Positions 17,165 through 26,808 of a stretch of DNA of 64,000 bases are shown here, piece after piece. The stretch is taken from positions 4,074-68,073 of the forward strand of contig JBIIZQ010000011.1 in assembly GCA_044346175.1 (NCBI GenBank). Reading direction: 5' to 3'. The position numbers and the translations under genes were made by a program. The stretch is from JBJTUH01 sp044346175 (GTDB lineage Bacteria; Cyanobacteriota; Vampirovibrionia; Vampirovibrionales; JAJTHC01). The notes beneath the pieces were generated by a model that saw only the letters and a list, made by a program, of their open reading frames with translations, made no database searches and was not told the DNA's origin. The first letter of the stretch is position 1, and every line of letters begins with the position of its first letter.

Positions 17165-18271
17165 GTGATTCCCCCACCCGCCATGGCTTTGGTTCAGCCG
17201 ATGTTTTCACCGATGCTTTCATCACGTTCAAGCACCCCGCATACACTCACCCTTGTACGGACACACGCCGCTGGCGACCTGTTAATGCTTACGGCGTTAC
17301 TGCCTGCATTGAAGGCACGCTATGCCCGTGTAGAGTTGGTGGTGTCGGAACCCTTTGCCACGGTGCTACAAGGACATCCGCTCTTGGATGCCCAGTACGT
17401 CATACCGCATGGGAAACTTGGCAACCCGTGGCGTATGTATCAACTCAAGCAAAAAGTGAAACAAGTCCTTGCGGAGCAGTCGCCTGTATCCAAAGCACAA
17501 AGGCATGTGGTGTATCTTACCTACCCCTCGGGGTTGCAAAGTTTAGGGCAGCTGCAAGCCTTGCTGCTTCACCAGCCATGGCTCCCTCATTTTTTACAAA
17601 CCGCACTGACCCCTAAGGAACACCTTTTACAACACTTTGCCAAACAAGTGGCTTTGTCGGAGCCTTTGTCGGTATTGGAAGCCGCATTAAGTTTACCTCC
17701 TCTTCACACTGAAACGCCCTATCCGTTACCCTTAGCACGGTTACAAAAAGCCGTGGTGATTCAAACCCGTGCCAGTGTGATTAAAAAAGAATGGCCGCTT
17801 GCCTTTTGGGAAACGTGGGTGCAACACATGCAAACCCTGTACCCCGATACCCCCTTGTTGCGTATAGGGTCTGCGGGGTATCATCCGCCTTTGGCGGGTG
17901 TGGTGGATATTGAAACCCCCCACCTCCATGATGCCTTTGCCCTGCTGGCACAGTGTCGATTGTTTATCGGGCTGGATAGTGTGTTTAATCATGCGATGCA
18001 AGCCCTTCAAAAACCCAGTATCATACTTTACGGGGCAACGCATCCCGCACGGTTTGGGTATCAGGCCCATGCCAATATCTGGAAGGGGCAATGTCGCCAG
18101 TTTCCGCATCTGCGGTTTCCTGCCATGGCGGGTGAGGATGGGCAAGGGCAAGGGGTGACTCTGCAAGCCATGCAGCGTTTTCAGAAACAGGGGTATCATC
18201 CTGCGATGTTACATACCACCCCTGAGTGCCTTGTGGCTGTAACCCAAGCCTGTTTGTCTTCTTTATCATGA
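17165..18271 (+). CDS. Glycosyltransferase family 9 protein (heptosyltransferase-like)
   Basis: A GT-B fold enzyme related to ADP-heptose:LPS heptosyltransferases. The N-terminal domain opens with TLVRTHAAGDLLMLTALLPAL, the acceptor-side signature with the catalytic-type Asp. The C-terminal domain has the IQTRASVIKKEWP nucleotide-sugar region and the LFIGLDSVFNHAMQAL helix ending in a PSIILYGAT turn, close to the GxDTGxxHxAAAL...LFGPT pattern of WaaC/WaaF with His retained. It probably adds a sugar to lipopolysaccharide. The frame opens at GTG 17165, seven bases after the previous stop; ATG 17183 is an alternative. Confidence 0.82.
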   Translation: MIPPPAMALVQPMFSPMLSSRSSTPHTLTLVRTHAAGDLLMLTALLPALKARYARVELVVSEPFATVLQGHPLLDAQYVIPHGKLGNPWRMYQLKQKVKQVLAEQSPVSKAQRHVVYLTYPSGLQSLGQLQALLLHQPWLPHFLQTALTPKEHLLQHFAKQVALSEPLSVLEAALSLPPLHTETPYPLPLARLQKAVVIQTRASVIKKEWPLAFWETWVQHMQTLYPDTPLLRIGSAGYHPPLAGVVDIETPHLHDAFALLAQCRLFIGLDSVFNHAMQALQKPSIILYGATHPARFGYQAHANIWKGQCRQFPHLRFPAMAGEDGQGQGVTLQAMQRFQKQGYHPAMLHTTPECLVAVTQACLSSLS

Positions 18272-18347
18272 AGCTTTCTTCTACCTATGTGGTGTTTGTT
18301 GAATCGTGCCTTTTGGTTGTTTAGAATAAATGTAGGAACCCCTCCCC

Positions 18348-18893
18348 ATGATGATGTCAAACCCTGTGCCTCGTATTGCGATGGTGATTGCCCCTGAAAC
18401 TTTTCGGGATGAAGAGTACCTGGTTCCTCGAAAAATCTTTGATGAAGCAGGGTGTTTTGTCACCGTGTTTAGTACCCAACTGGGTACCTCCACAGGGGCA
18501 TACGGTGCTGTGGTGAGCATTGATGCGGACCTAACACAAACCCCACCTACGCCTGAAACGTACGATGCCCTCATGCTTGTAGGCGGTTTTGGCAGTGTGA
18601 CGCATTTAATCCCTAGCCCTCAGGTGCATGCTGTTATTCAAGCGTTTGACCAAGCCCAAAAACCAACGTCTGCTATTTGTATTAGCCCTATGGCTTTAGC
18701 AAAAGCGGGTGTACTGACCCATAAGCAAGCCACGGTGTGGGCTTGTGAAGATTCCTTACAGTGTTTTGAGCAATCGCAAGCCACTTATGTGGAACAACCC
18801 ATCGTGCAAGATGCACATCTCTTGACGGGGAACGGGCCTGATGCCTCCGAAGCGTTTGCTAAGGCACTGCTTGCCATGCTCCAAAAAGTCTAA
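18348..18893 (+). CDS. DJ-1/PfpI family protein
   Basis: A 181-residue class I glutamine amidotransferase-like fold of the DJ-1/PfpI family. The strand RIAMVIAPETFRDEEY places the conserved Glu early. The YDALMLVGGFG turn precedes the nucleophile region SAICISPMALAKAG, where the Cys sits in the expected elbow. Family members include deglycases/glyoxalases, proteases and chaperones, so the reaction cannot be assigned. It is followed closely by a DCC1-like oxidoreductase, which would fit a redox or carbonyl-stress role. Confidence 0.85.
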   Translation: MMMSNPVPRIAMVIAPETFRDEEYLVPRKIFDEAGCFVTVFSTQLGTSTGAYGAVVSIDADLTQTPPTPETYDALMLVGGFGSVTHLIPSPQVHAVIQAFDQAQKPTSAICISPMALAKAGVLTHKQATVWACEDSLQCFEQSQATYVEQPIVQDAHLLTGNGPDASEAFAKALLAMLQKV

Positions 18894-18928
18894 GTGACGG
18901 GGTGCCAGACAGAAAGACATGAACGACC

Positions 18929-19543
18929 ATGACCACTCGTGAAATGGTATGGGTGCTTTACGACGGCGATTGCCGTTTATGTACCCGTTGGCAATTAAGC
19001 TTGTATCAAGAAACCTTTGTCTCTCAGGAAGCACAGCTGTTGACGGTATGCGGCGTATCGCAACGCACACCCTTAGGGGAAAAATTGGTGGCATTTTCAA
19101 AACCGTATGATGTTTCCAAATATCTTGAGCCAAACAAAGTTTCTCAGGTACCAATGTCTGAAGTCCCAGTACCGCAAGAAGGGATTTGGATATGCCGTAT
19201 GGTGTTTGACGAAGCCATCCTATTTGCGGCGTATCCTTCTCTTGCCGAAGCCCTTTCCGAAACGCCTACGATGCCCAAAGCAACGCCGTTAACTGAAGCC
19301 TTGCATGATTTTATTGCTTGCATGCTTGACCAACCCGCCATGGCGGGTTTGAGTCACTGTGAGGCTTTTTGGGGTGGGGAAGGGGTATGTTGGCTTTACA
19401 GTCAGTTACATCCTAAAACATGGCTTACACAGTGCCAAAAGCTTGCGGCTACTTGGGCGTATCATGCCTACCATATGCCCGTGTTAGCGTGGGGGCTTCA
19501 TGGTGGGTATCGTATCTTGGCAAACCTTCGTAAGCGGCTATAG
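18929..19543 (+). CDS. DCC1-like thiol-disulfide oxidoreductase family protein (DUF393)
   Basis: A 204-residue protein that begins with VWVLYDGDCRLCTRW, the YDGxCxxC signature of the DCC family; the CxxC pair is predicted to be redox-active. The rest follows the family layout, with a YPSLAEAL segment preceding the C-terminal helical part. It has no signal peptide. It starts 35 bp after the DJ-1/PfpI gene. The substrate is unknown. A perfect 18-bp palindrome lies inside the coding region at 19332-19349. Confidence 0.8.
   Translation: MTTREMVWVLYDGDCRLCTRWQLSLYQETFVSQEAQLLTVCGVSQRTPLGEKLVAFSKPYDVSKYLEPNKVSQVPMSEVPVPQEGIWICRMVFDEAILFAAYPSLAEALSETPTMPKATPLTEALHDFIACMLDQPAMAGLSHCEAFWGGEGVCWLYSQLHPKTWLTQCQKLAATWAYHAYHMPVLAWGLHGGYRILANLRKRL
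19332..19349. repeat. Perfect 18-bp palindrome, full copy of an iterated element
   Basis: AACCCGCCATGGCGGGTT reads the same on both strands. Half-element CCATGGCGGGT (either strand) also occurs at 13079-13089, 15930-15940, 16665-16675, 17176-17186, 18123-18133, 23716-23726 and 57711-57721. Confidence 0.9.
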
Positions 19544-19678
19544 CGTCAATGTGTCATGAAGAGGGTGTATCTGATAGCCTTACGTATACCTTCACGCTAC
19601 TATGTGAGTAAACTACCAGAGTTACCCAGAGTCACCTTGTATGGATGTCTTTGGTCTGATTTTTAACCTTTTCTAAGG

Positions 19679-20410
19679 ATGTCATTGCTTTACTTGTATC
19701 CCTCTGTTTATCCCTCTGTTGTTAATGCGAACGCCCCCACCCACATGATGATATCTGCACCTGAGTTTTTTCAACCTATTGTCCATATTCTTGAGGTGAT
19801 TTTGTTTACCTTGATGTATTGGGTGCATGCCACCATTGATGCCTTAGGCTACCTAGGGGTTGCTTTGTTAATGGCGATTGAATCGGCAAACATTCCTTTA
19901 CCGAGTGAACTTATTTTGCCCTATGCGGGGTTTTTGGTACAGCAGGGTAAGATGAACTTTCATTTGGCTGCATTGGCAGGGGCTGTGGGGTGTGTATTGG
20001 GGTCGTGGCCTTGTTATGTCATTGGGGCAAGAGGCGGTGAAGACTTCTTGCGAAAGTACGGCAAATGGCTTTTGCTGACGACGCATGACCTTGAAAGTGC
20101 CAAACGTTGGAGTGCCAAATGGGGCGATATGGCGTTTTTTGTCTGCCGTATGTTACCCGTCTTGCGGACGTTTATTTCGTTACCCGCAGGGATTTTAAAA
20201 ATCCGTTTTGGGCTTTTTATGTGGCTCACGTTTTTGGGGTCTTGGGTTTGGAGCTATGCCCTTGTTTATGTTGGCGTGCTATTTGGCGAAAATCTGGAAG
20301 CCTTTAAGCATTTTTGGCATAAGTTTGATGCTCTGATTCTTGGCGTACTCTTTGTGCTGGGTGTACTATACGTGTATAAGCATGTGAAGCCCATGTTCGC
20401 AAAACCCTAA
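19679..20410 (+). CDS. DedA family membrane protein
   Basis: A 243-residue polytopic inner-membrane protein of the DedA/SNARE-associated superfamily. It shows the conserved AIESANIPLPSELILPYAG block, the GSWPCYVIGARGG loop and the FFVCRMLPVLRTFISLPAGI motif with the conserved Arg residues. DedA proteins are linked to lipid-carrier or phospholipid translocation and membrane homeostasis. A start at ATG 19679 leaves a long N-terminus; the ATG ATG at 19745 would place the start just before the first membrane segment. Confidence 0.9.
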   Translation: MSLLYLYPSVYPSVVNANAPTHMMISAPEFFQPIVHILEVILFTLMYWVHATIDALGYLGVALLMAIESANIPLPSELILPYAGFLVQQGKMNFHLAALAGAVGCVLGSWPCYVIGARGGEDFLRKYGKWLLLTTHDLESAKRWSAKWGDMAFFVCRMLPVLRTFISLPAGILKIRFGLFMWLTFLGSWVWSYALVYVGVLFGENLEAFKHFWHKFDALILGVLFVLGVLYVYKHVKPMFAKP

Positions 20411-20477
20411 AAAAGACTAAACGAGAAAAGCCTTAAAACGGCATGCCTTTCATGCCTCTTGTAATAGATAATCCATC

Positions 20478-21512
<1,035 letters not shown>

Positions 21513-21671
21513 GGTTGGCAGGCTCTAGCACATCTTTTGAACTTAGCGGTTGGTGGTACCTGTTGGGTTTGTTTCCAGCGTAACTTTGTTGTACATTGAA
21601 TACTATGCTGTGGCTTTGTGCCTTTTTTCATGTGTTCCATCGTGCCGTGTGTATTTTGAGATGAGCCTCCT

Positions 21672-22292
21672 ATGATAGAATCTCTTTTTTACTGGCTCTT
21701 TGCCCTCCTCGCTTTGGTTGGTGCTACGTTTGTAGTGTTACACCCCAGCGTGGTTTACAGTGCATTGGGCTTATTGCTCACCTTTATGATGGTGGCAGGT
21801 ATTTTTGCCTTGAATAATGCTGACTTTGTCGCCATTTCACAAGTGCTGGTTTATGCCGTTGGGTTGGTGATTGTGATGCTGTTTGCTCTGATGTTTACTG
21901 GGGCAAGTCACATTAAGCTCCCTACGTATATACCAAAGTCCCGCTTTGTACCGCTTGCTGTCATTGCAGGGCTTTTTTTAGTCCTCATTATTTGTGTGCT
22001 ACAAGGTCAGTTTTTACCTGTGGTGGATGTTAAGTCAGCTCAAGTCCAGCAGTTTACACAGCTTATTGCAAAAGAGGGAACCACGTCCTCTTTGGGTGTG
22101 TTGCTTTTTAACAAGTATCTTCTCCCCTTTGAGCTCGCTTCTATCTTGCTGACTGCTACCATGGTTGGTGCTTTGATGATTTCCAGAAAAGACCCCTCTG
22201 AAGAAGATTTGGCTTCTCAAGCAACGGAAAATCAAGCAGAAGTGGCGGCAGACCCTCTTGTGAAGCTCTTTGATGATGCCCCTTTGTCATAG
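21672..22292 (+). CDS. nuoJ: NADH-quinone oxidoreductase subunit J
   Basis: A 206-residue membrane subunit of complex I with five predicted helices. The segment GLLLTFMMVAGIFALNNADFVAISQVLVYAVGLVIVMLF contains the conserved helix-3 region of NuoJ/ND6 (quoted only to locate it: residues about 33-72), which includes the pi-bulge Tyr/Gly. The C-terminal tail is acidic. It is the first gene of nuoJKLMN; nuoA-I are not in the window. Confidence 0.93.
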   Translation: MIESLFYWLFALLALVGATFVVLHPSVVYSALGLLLTFMMVAGIFALNNADFVAISQVLVYAVGLVIVMLFALMFTGASHIKLPTYIPKSRFVPLAVIAGLFLVLIICVLQGQFLPVVDVKSAQVQQFTQLIAKEGTTSSLGVLLFNKYLLPFELASILLTATMVGALMISRKDPSEEDLASQATENQAEVAADPLVKLFDDAPLS

Positions 22293-22325
22293 CCTGCTTG
22301 GATAGAAGATTGGATTCCCACCTCT

Positions 22326-22643
22326 ATGGATATTACGGTTTATCATTACATTGTACTGGCGACAGTACTTTTTGTTATCGGACTCTTCGGGGTACTCACC
22401 AACCGTCATTTGGTGCGTATGCTTATGTGTGTTGAGTTAATGCTTAATGCTGTCAACATTTGTTTTATTGCCATTAACAACTACGTTCACCCTAGTGCGG
22501 ATGGTTTGCATGGTCATATTTTTTCCATGTTTATCCTGACGGTTTCGGCTGCTGAGGCTGCTCTTGGTTTGGCGATTGTGCTTTATTTGTTCCGCTTGAA
22601 GCGTTCTGTGGACGTTGCAAGTTTTGAAACATTGCATGGCTAG
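22326..22643 (+). CDS. nuoK: NADH-quinone oxidoreductase subunit K
   Basis: A 105-residue, three-helix subunit. The two membrane glutamates of NuoK/ND4L are present (MCVELMLNAVN in helix 2 and SAAEAALGLAI in helix 3), as is the FVIGLFGVL opening helix. Both glutamates are part of the proton path linking the E-channel to the antiporter-like subunits. It starts 33 bp after nuoJ. Confidence 0.95.
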   Translation: MDITVYHYIVLATVLFVIGLFGVLTNRHLVRMLMCVELMLNAVNICFIAINNYVHPSADGLHGHIFSMFILTVSAAEAALGLAIVLYLFRLKRSVDVASFETLHG

Positions 22644-22838
22644 TTGGGGAGGGCTTGCTTTTTAGCGACCACCCTGCCTCGTTGGATACGAGGTGTATCA
22701 CTAGCGTGTTGAGGATGTTGTCTTAACCGTAAACAGGGCATACTTTTTTCCTTGTTGGTTTGATGTTTTAAGTGTTTACCTGTTCACACTTCCTGTTGTT
22801 TCCCTTGTCGTGTGTTAGTAGAAGGTTGCTTCTTTTTC

Positions 22839-24947
22839 ATGGCTTCTGATTTTTTACTTCTCGCAACACAATGGCTTGTAGACCATGTATGGCTCACGCC
22901 CATCTACCCATTGGTGGCTTTTTTACTTATTTTTATTCTGCGTAACTTCCCTTTACCCGCTTGGCGTGTGGCAAAGCATGACGGCTGGTTCAAAAAAGAG
23001 TGGGCGTTTCTTTTAACTGCGGCTTCCTCTTTTTTGGGTATTTTACATGCGGTGGCTGCTGTCGCCCATCTTTTTGCGGGAAAGCTTGAACATCCCATTC
23101 AGCACAATTTAACGTGGCTAAGCATTTTGACCCCCCAAATCCCTGGTTTGGCCAGTGCCTCTCAAATCCCTGGTATTTCAGTGGGCTATCAGCTCGATGC
23201 CTTGTCTGTGATGATGCTTTTTGTCGTCACGTTCATTAGTTTTTGGATTCATGTTTTCACGCATGGTTACATGAATCACGATAAAGGTTATGCAAAGTTT
23301 TTTAGCTTCCTTGCACTGTTTAACTTTGCGATGTTAGGCTTGGTGTTGTCTACCAATTTGGTGCAATCCTTTGTCTTCTGGGAACTCGTTGGGGTGTGTA
23401 GCTACCTCTTGATTGGTTTCTGGGTTAATAAGTCTGATGCTGGCCCCGCCTCCTTTAAAGCCTTTATGGTGAATAAAATTGGGGACTTTGGCTTTTTGCT
23501 TGGCACGTTGTTGCTGATGCTGGTGACTTTCTTAGCATCCCAACAAAACTATCTTTCAATGCCTTCGACACTCCTAAGTTTTGACAGCCTTTCCTTTATG
23601 GTACAAGGTTTCCCTCAAGTTTATGCACCGCTGATGGTGGTTGCGACGCTTCTGTTATTTTTGGGACCTGTGGCAAAAAGCGCACAATGGCCTTTGCATA
23701 CGTGGTTGCCTGATGCCATGGCGGGTCCTACGCCCATCAGTGCTTTGATTCACGCCGCCACCATGGTTGCAGCGGGTGTGTACTTAATTGCACGGATTTA
23801 TCCTCTTGTCCAAGCTTACCCCGTGGTGCAAGATGTTATCCTGCTGATAGGTTTAATCACCGCATTTGTCGGTGCAACGATTGCCCTAACCCAGTACGAT
23901 ATTAAAAAAGCCCTTGCTTACTCTACGATGTCTCAGCTTGGGTTTATGGTGGTTGCAATGGGCTGTGGTGCTTTTACCGCTGGCTTATTTCACCTCTTTA
24001 CGCATGCCTTTTTTAAGGCGATGTTGTTCTTGGGGAGTGGTTCAGTCATTCACGCTGTAGAAGATGAACAGGATATGCGGAAAATGGGCGGGCTTTTCAA
24101 AAAGTTACCCGTTACCGCAACAACCTACCTTCTGGGAACCATTGCTATTTCTGGCTTGGGTTGGACGAGTGGTTTTTGGTCGAAAGATGAGATTCTCTTA
24201 GGGCTTAAGCAAGCCTCACAACACTTTGTAATTCCTGGCTTAACGCACCTAACCCACGCCAACCTTTTCCCTGTGTTGGCTCTCATTGCAGGCTTAACGG
24301 CATTTTATATGTTCCGTACTTTCTTCCTGACCTTTACTGGGAAATATCGTGGTGAGGCTCATGTGCATCATGAAGATAGCATCCTGACCTCCCCTCTGGT
24401 CGTCTTGGCAGTTCCAAGTGTTTTTATTGGTTTGATACTTTCGGGTGTTTTACCTCAGTTCCCTGCTTTTGCAAAATACATTAGTCCAGCGTATCTCTTC
24501 CCGATGGGGAAAGCGCTCACCCATGAGGCATCTGCCCATGCCCACCATGTGCCTACCTTCTTTTCAGAAGTTGGGAATTTATCTCAGTTGATTGGTTTAA
24601 CTGGGCTGGCTTTGGCGTTTGCGTTCTATGGTCCTGTACGTTTATTCAGTGCAGAGGCTGTACGTACTTTGCCTATCGTCGCTTGGTTTGATACGCTTTT
24701 CCGCCGTAAATGGTTCTGTGACGAAATCCAAGAAGCGTTTTGGGTTAAGTCTATTTTTAATTTTATATGCCAAGGATTGGCTTGGTTTGATAAATACGTG
24801 GTAGATGGTTTTGTGAACCTCCTTGGGTTTGTTTTAACACAGGGTGGTACCGCACTGAAGCGTCTTCAGCTTGGCAGTGTTCAAGTTTCCTTGGCTGTGG
24901 CTGTGCTTGGTGTGATTTACCTGTCGTGGTTGATGCTTCAGCATTAA
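22839..24947 (+). CDS. nuoL: NADH-quinone oxidoreductase subunit L
   Basis: The distal antiporter-like proton-pumping subunit (ND5), 702 residues from ATG 22839; an in-frame GTG at 22812 would add nine. Conserved elements are the helix-5 Glu in FVFWELVGVCSYLLIG, the LPDAMAGPTPISALIHAATMV region with the helix-7/8 Lys-His system, and IKKALAYSTMSQLGFM. The long C-terminal part after about 510 fits the lateral helix and last transmembrane helix. A strong hairpin lies just downstream, before nuoM. The conserved DAMAGP codons coincide with one copy of the iterated CCATGGCGGGT element. Confidence 0.95.
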   Translation: MASDFLLLATQWLVDHVWLTPIYPLVAFLLIFILRNFPLPAWRVAKHDGWFKKEWAFLLTAASSFLGILHAVAAVAHLFAGKLEHPIQHNLTWLSILTPQIPGLASASQIPGISVGYQLDALSVMMLFVVTFISFWIHVFTHGYMNHDKGYAKFFSFLALFNFAMLGLVLSTNLVQSFVFWELVGVCSYLLIGFWVNKSDAGPASFKAFMVNKIGDFGFLLGTLLLMLVTFLASQQNYLSMPSTLLSFDSLSFMVQGFPQVYAPLMVVATLLLFLGPVAKSAQWPLHTWLPDAMAGPTPISALIHAATMVAAGVYLIARIYPLVQAYPVVQDVILLIGLITAFVGATIALTQYDIKKALAYSTMSQLGFMVVAMGCGAFTAGLFHLFTHAFFKAMLFLGSGSVIHAVEDEQDMRKMGGLFKKLPVTATTYLLGTIAISGLGWTSGFWSKDEILLGLKQASQHFVIPGLTHLTHANLFPVLALIAGLTAFYMFRTFFLTFTGKYRGEAHVHHEDSILTSPLVVLAVPSVFIGLILSGVLPQFPAFAKYISPAYLFPMGKALTHEASAHAHHVPTFFSEVGNLSQLIGLTGLALAFAFYGPVRLFSAEAVRTLPIVAWFDTLFRRKWFCDEIQEAFWVKSIFNFICQGLAWFDKYVVDGFVNLLGFVLTQGGTALKRLQLGSVQVSLAVAVLGVIYLSWLMLQH

Positions 24948-24955
24948 ATCAAAGG

Positions 24956-25011
24956 GATATGGTTAAGAGGTGGTTGCTTCCAAACGGTTTAACTCCCTCT
25001 TAACGATACCC
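24956..25011 (+). terminator. Long hairpin between nuoL and nuoM
   Basis: GGGATATGGTTAAGAGG pairs with CCTCTTAACGATACCC, giving about 16 bp with one bulge. No T tract follows, so it is more likely an mRNA-processing or attenuating hairpin inside the operon than a full terminator. Confidence 0.5.
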
Positions 25012-25099
25012 ACACTTTTATCATTAAAAATGATGCTCGTATGTAATCTTGAACACGTGTTCTTTTCTCTGATGTTTTAACCTTTGACGGTGATATCTC

Positions 25100-26803
25100 A
25101 TGTTTGAATCAACTTTTATTTATGCAGTGTTACTTACAGGATTACCCATCCTGTTTGCAACCGTATTTGCTTGGCAGGCAATCTATCCTCAAACTGAAGC
25201 CCGCCAAAAAATACAACATAATCTTGCAACCTTCTGTGCCAGTATTCTTCTCGCCATTGCTTCATTTGGCTTTTTGAATGTTGCAGAACTTTCAAAACAC
25301 CCCGTTCATTTTCCTTGGATGCCCTCTTTAGGCGTTTCCATTGCTTTTGGGGTGGATGGTATTTCAGGGATGTTGGTCTTGCTAACCGCATTGATTCTTC
25401 TTTTGTCAGTGGTGGCGAGTTACACCAATATTCAAAAGCGTTTACCGCTTTACTATAGCTTGCTGATGGTTTTGGCGAGCAGTCTTTTTGGGGTCTTTCT
25501 TTCCCAAGACCTCTTTCAGTTTTTCTTGTTCTATGAGCTTGAACTCATCCCGATGTATTTGCTCATTGCCATCTGGGGTGGTCCTAATCGTCAATATGCT
25601 TCGATGAAGTTTGTACTGTATACCTTGTTTGGTTCGGTGTTCTTGTTTGCAGGTATCTTGCTTTACTTTTTCCTTGCCAAATCGATTGGATTCCCTGTTG
25701 AAGAAGGTGTCTTCTTGTTTGAGACCTTCTCTCGTATTGTAAGCTCTCCTGTTATTGTTCAAACCCCTTATCAAGCCTTACCCCTCTTTACTTTGCTCTT
25801 CATTGGTTTCGCTGTGAAGTTGCCTGTGGTCCCCACGCATACTTGGCTGCCTGATGCACACGTGGAGGCTCCTACGCCTGTGAGTATGCTTTTAGCGGGT
25901 ATTCTCTTGAAAATGGGCGGCTATGGGATGTTTCGTCTTTGTTTCGAGTATATGAGTCCACAAGTGTATCTCCTTGTATCTCCTGTCATTGCACTGTTGG
26001 GTACTGTGAATATTGTCTATACCGCAGCCATTGCCCTCATGCAAAAAGATATGAAAAAGCTCATTGCGTACAGTAGTGTTAGCCACATGGGCTTTGTGCT
26101 TCTCGGTTTGGCGGCTTTCCTGCCGTACGGCTGGACAGGTGCGGCTTATGTGATGATTGCCCACGGTATTGTTTCTCCAGCTCTGTTTATGGCAGTGGGG
26201 ACGCTCTATCGTCGTACGCATACCCGTATGATTAGTGATTATTCTGGTTTCGGTGGGATGACACCTACGCTGTATTATTTCTTCTTGTTCTTCTCTATGG
26301 CTTCCTTAGGACTCCCCGGTTTAATCAGTTTCCCTGGGGAATTGCTCACGTTGATGGGTGGTTTTCAAGGGTTTCATGTGGCGTATGCTCAGCAAGCCCA
26401 AGCAGGACATTTGCTTTTAGGGAAAACATGGCATGCCATTGCTGTACCGCTTTTTGGATATAACTTTAACCTGATTCAGATTTTCACCATGATTGCTTGT
26501 ATCGGTGTGGTGCTTGCAACAGCTTACTCCCTGTATCTTGTCAAACGTGTTTTCACGGGTAAGCCCAGTGCGGCGTGGGGCTATATCAAAGACATCAACA
26601 TGAGTGAGTATGTTGTGTTGGGTACTTTGGCGGTTATTAGTCTGGTGCTAGGCTTTTTCCCCAATGCGATTATTCAATCGATGGGCTTTTTATTCCCCCA
26701 TCAACTGCCTATGGGTTCTGCACAGCTTCCGTCAATGACGCAAGAAGCCCAAGTGTCTCAAGCCCCTGTTTCCCCTTCAATCGCTCTTAAAGTTGTGAGG
26801 TAA
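25100..26803 (+). CDS. nuoM: NADH-quinone oxidoreductase subunit M
   Basis: A 567-residue antiporter-like subunit (ND4). The helix-5 Glu lies in FLFYELELIPMYLLIAIWG, the broken-helix Lys/His region in PTHTWLPDAHVEAPTPVSML, and the second proton-channel segment in MKKLIAYSSVSHMGFVLLG. The length is near the upper end for NuoM because of the Ala/Pro/Gln-rich C-terminal tail. It ends five bases before nuoN, so the two are translated from one message. Confidence 0.95.
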   Translation: MFESTFIYAVLLTGLPILFATVFAWQAIYPQTEARQKIQHNLATFCASILLAIASFGFLNVAELSKHPVHFPWMPSLGVSIAFGVDGISGMLVLLTALILLLSVVASYTNIQKRLPLYYSLLMVLASSLFGVFLSQDLFQFFLFYELELIPMYLLIAIWGGPNRQYASMKFVLYTLFGSVFLFAGILLYFFLAKSIGFPVEEGVFLFETFSRIVSSPVIVQTPYQALPLFTLLFIGFAVKLPVVPTHTWLPDAHVEAPTPVSMLLAGILLKMGGYGMFRLCFEYMSPQVYLLVSPVIALLGTVNIVYTAAIALMQKDMKKLIAYSSVSHMGFVLLGLAAFLPYGWTGAAYVMIAHGIVSPALFMAVGTLYRRTHTRMISDYSGFGGMTPTLYYFFLFFSMASLGLPGLISFPGELLTLMGGFQGFHVAYAQQAQAGHLLLGKTWHAIAVPLFGYNFNLIQIFTMIACIGVVLATAYSLYLVKRVFTGKPSAAWGYIKDINMSEYVVLGTLAVISLVLGFFPNAIIQSMGFLFPHQLPMGSAQLPSMTQEAQVSQAPVSPSIALKVVR

Positions 26804-26808
26804 CTGAT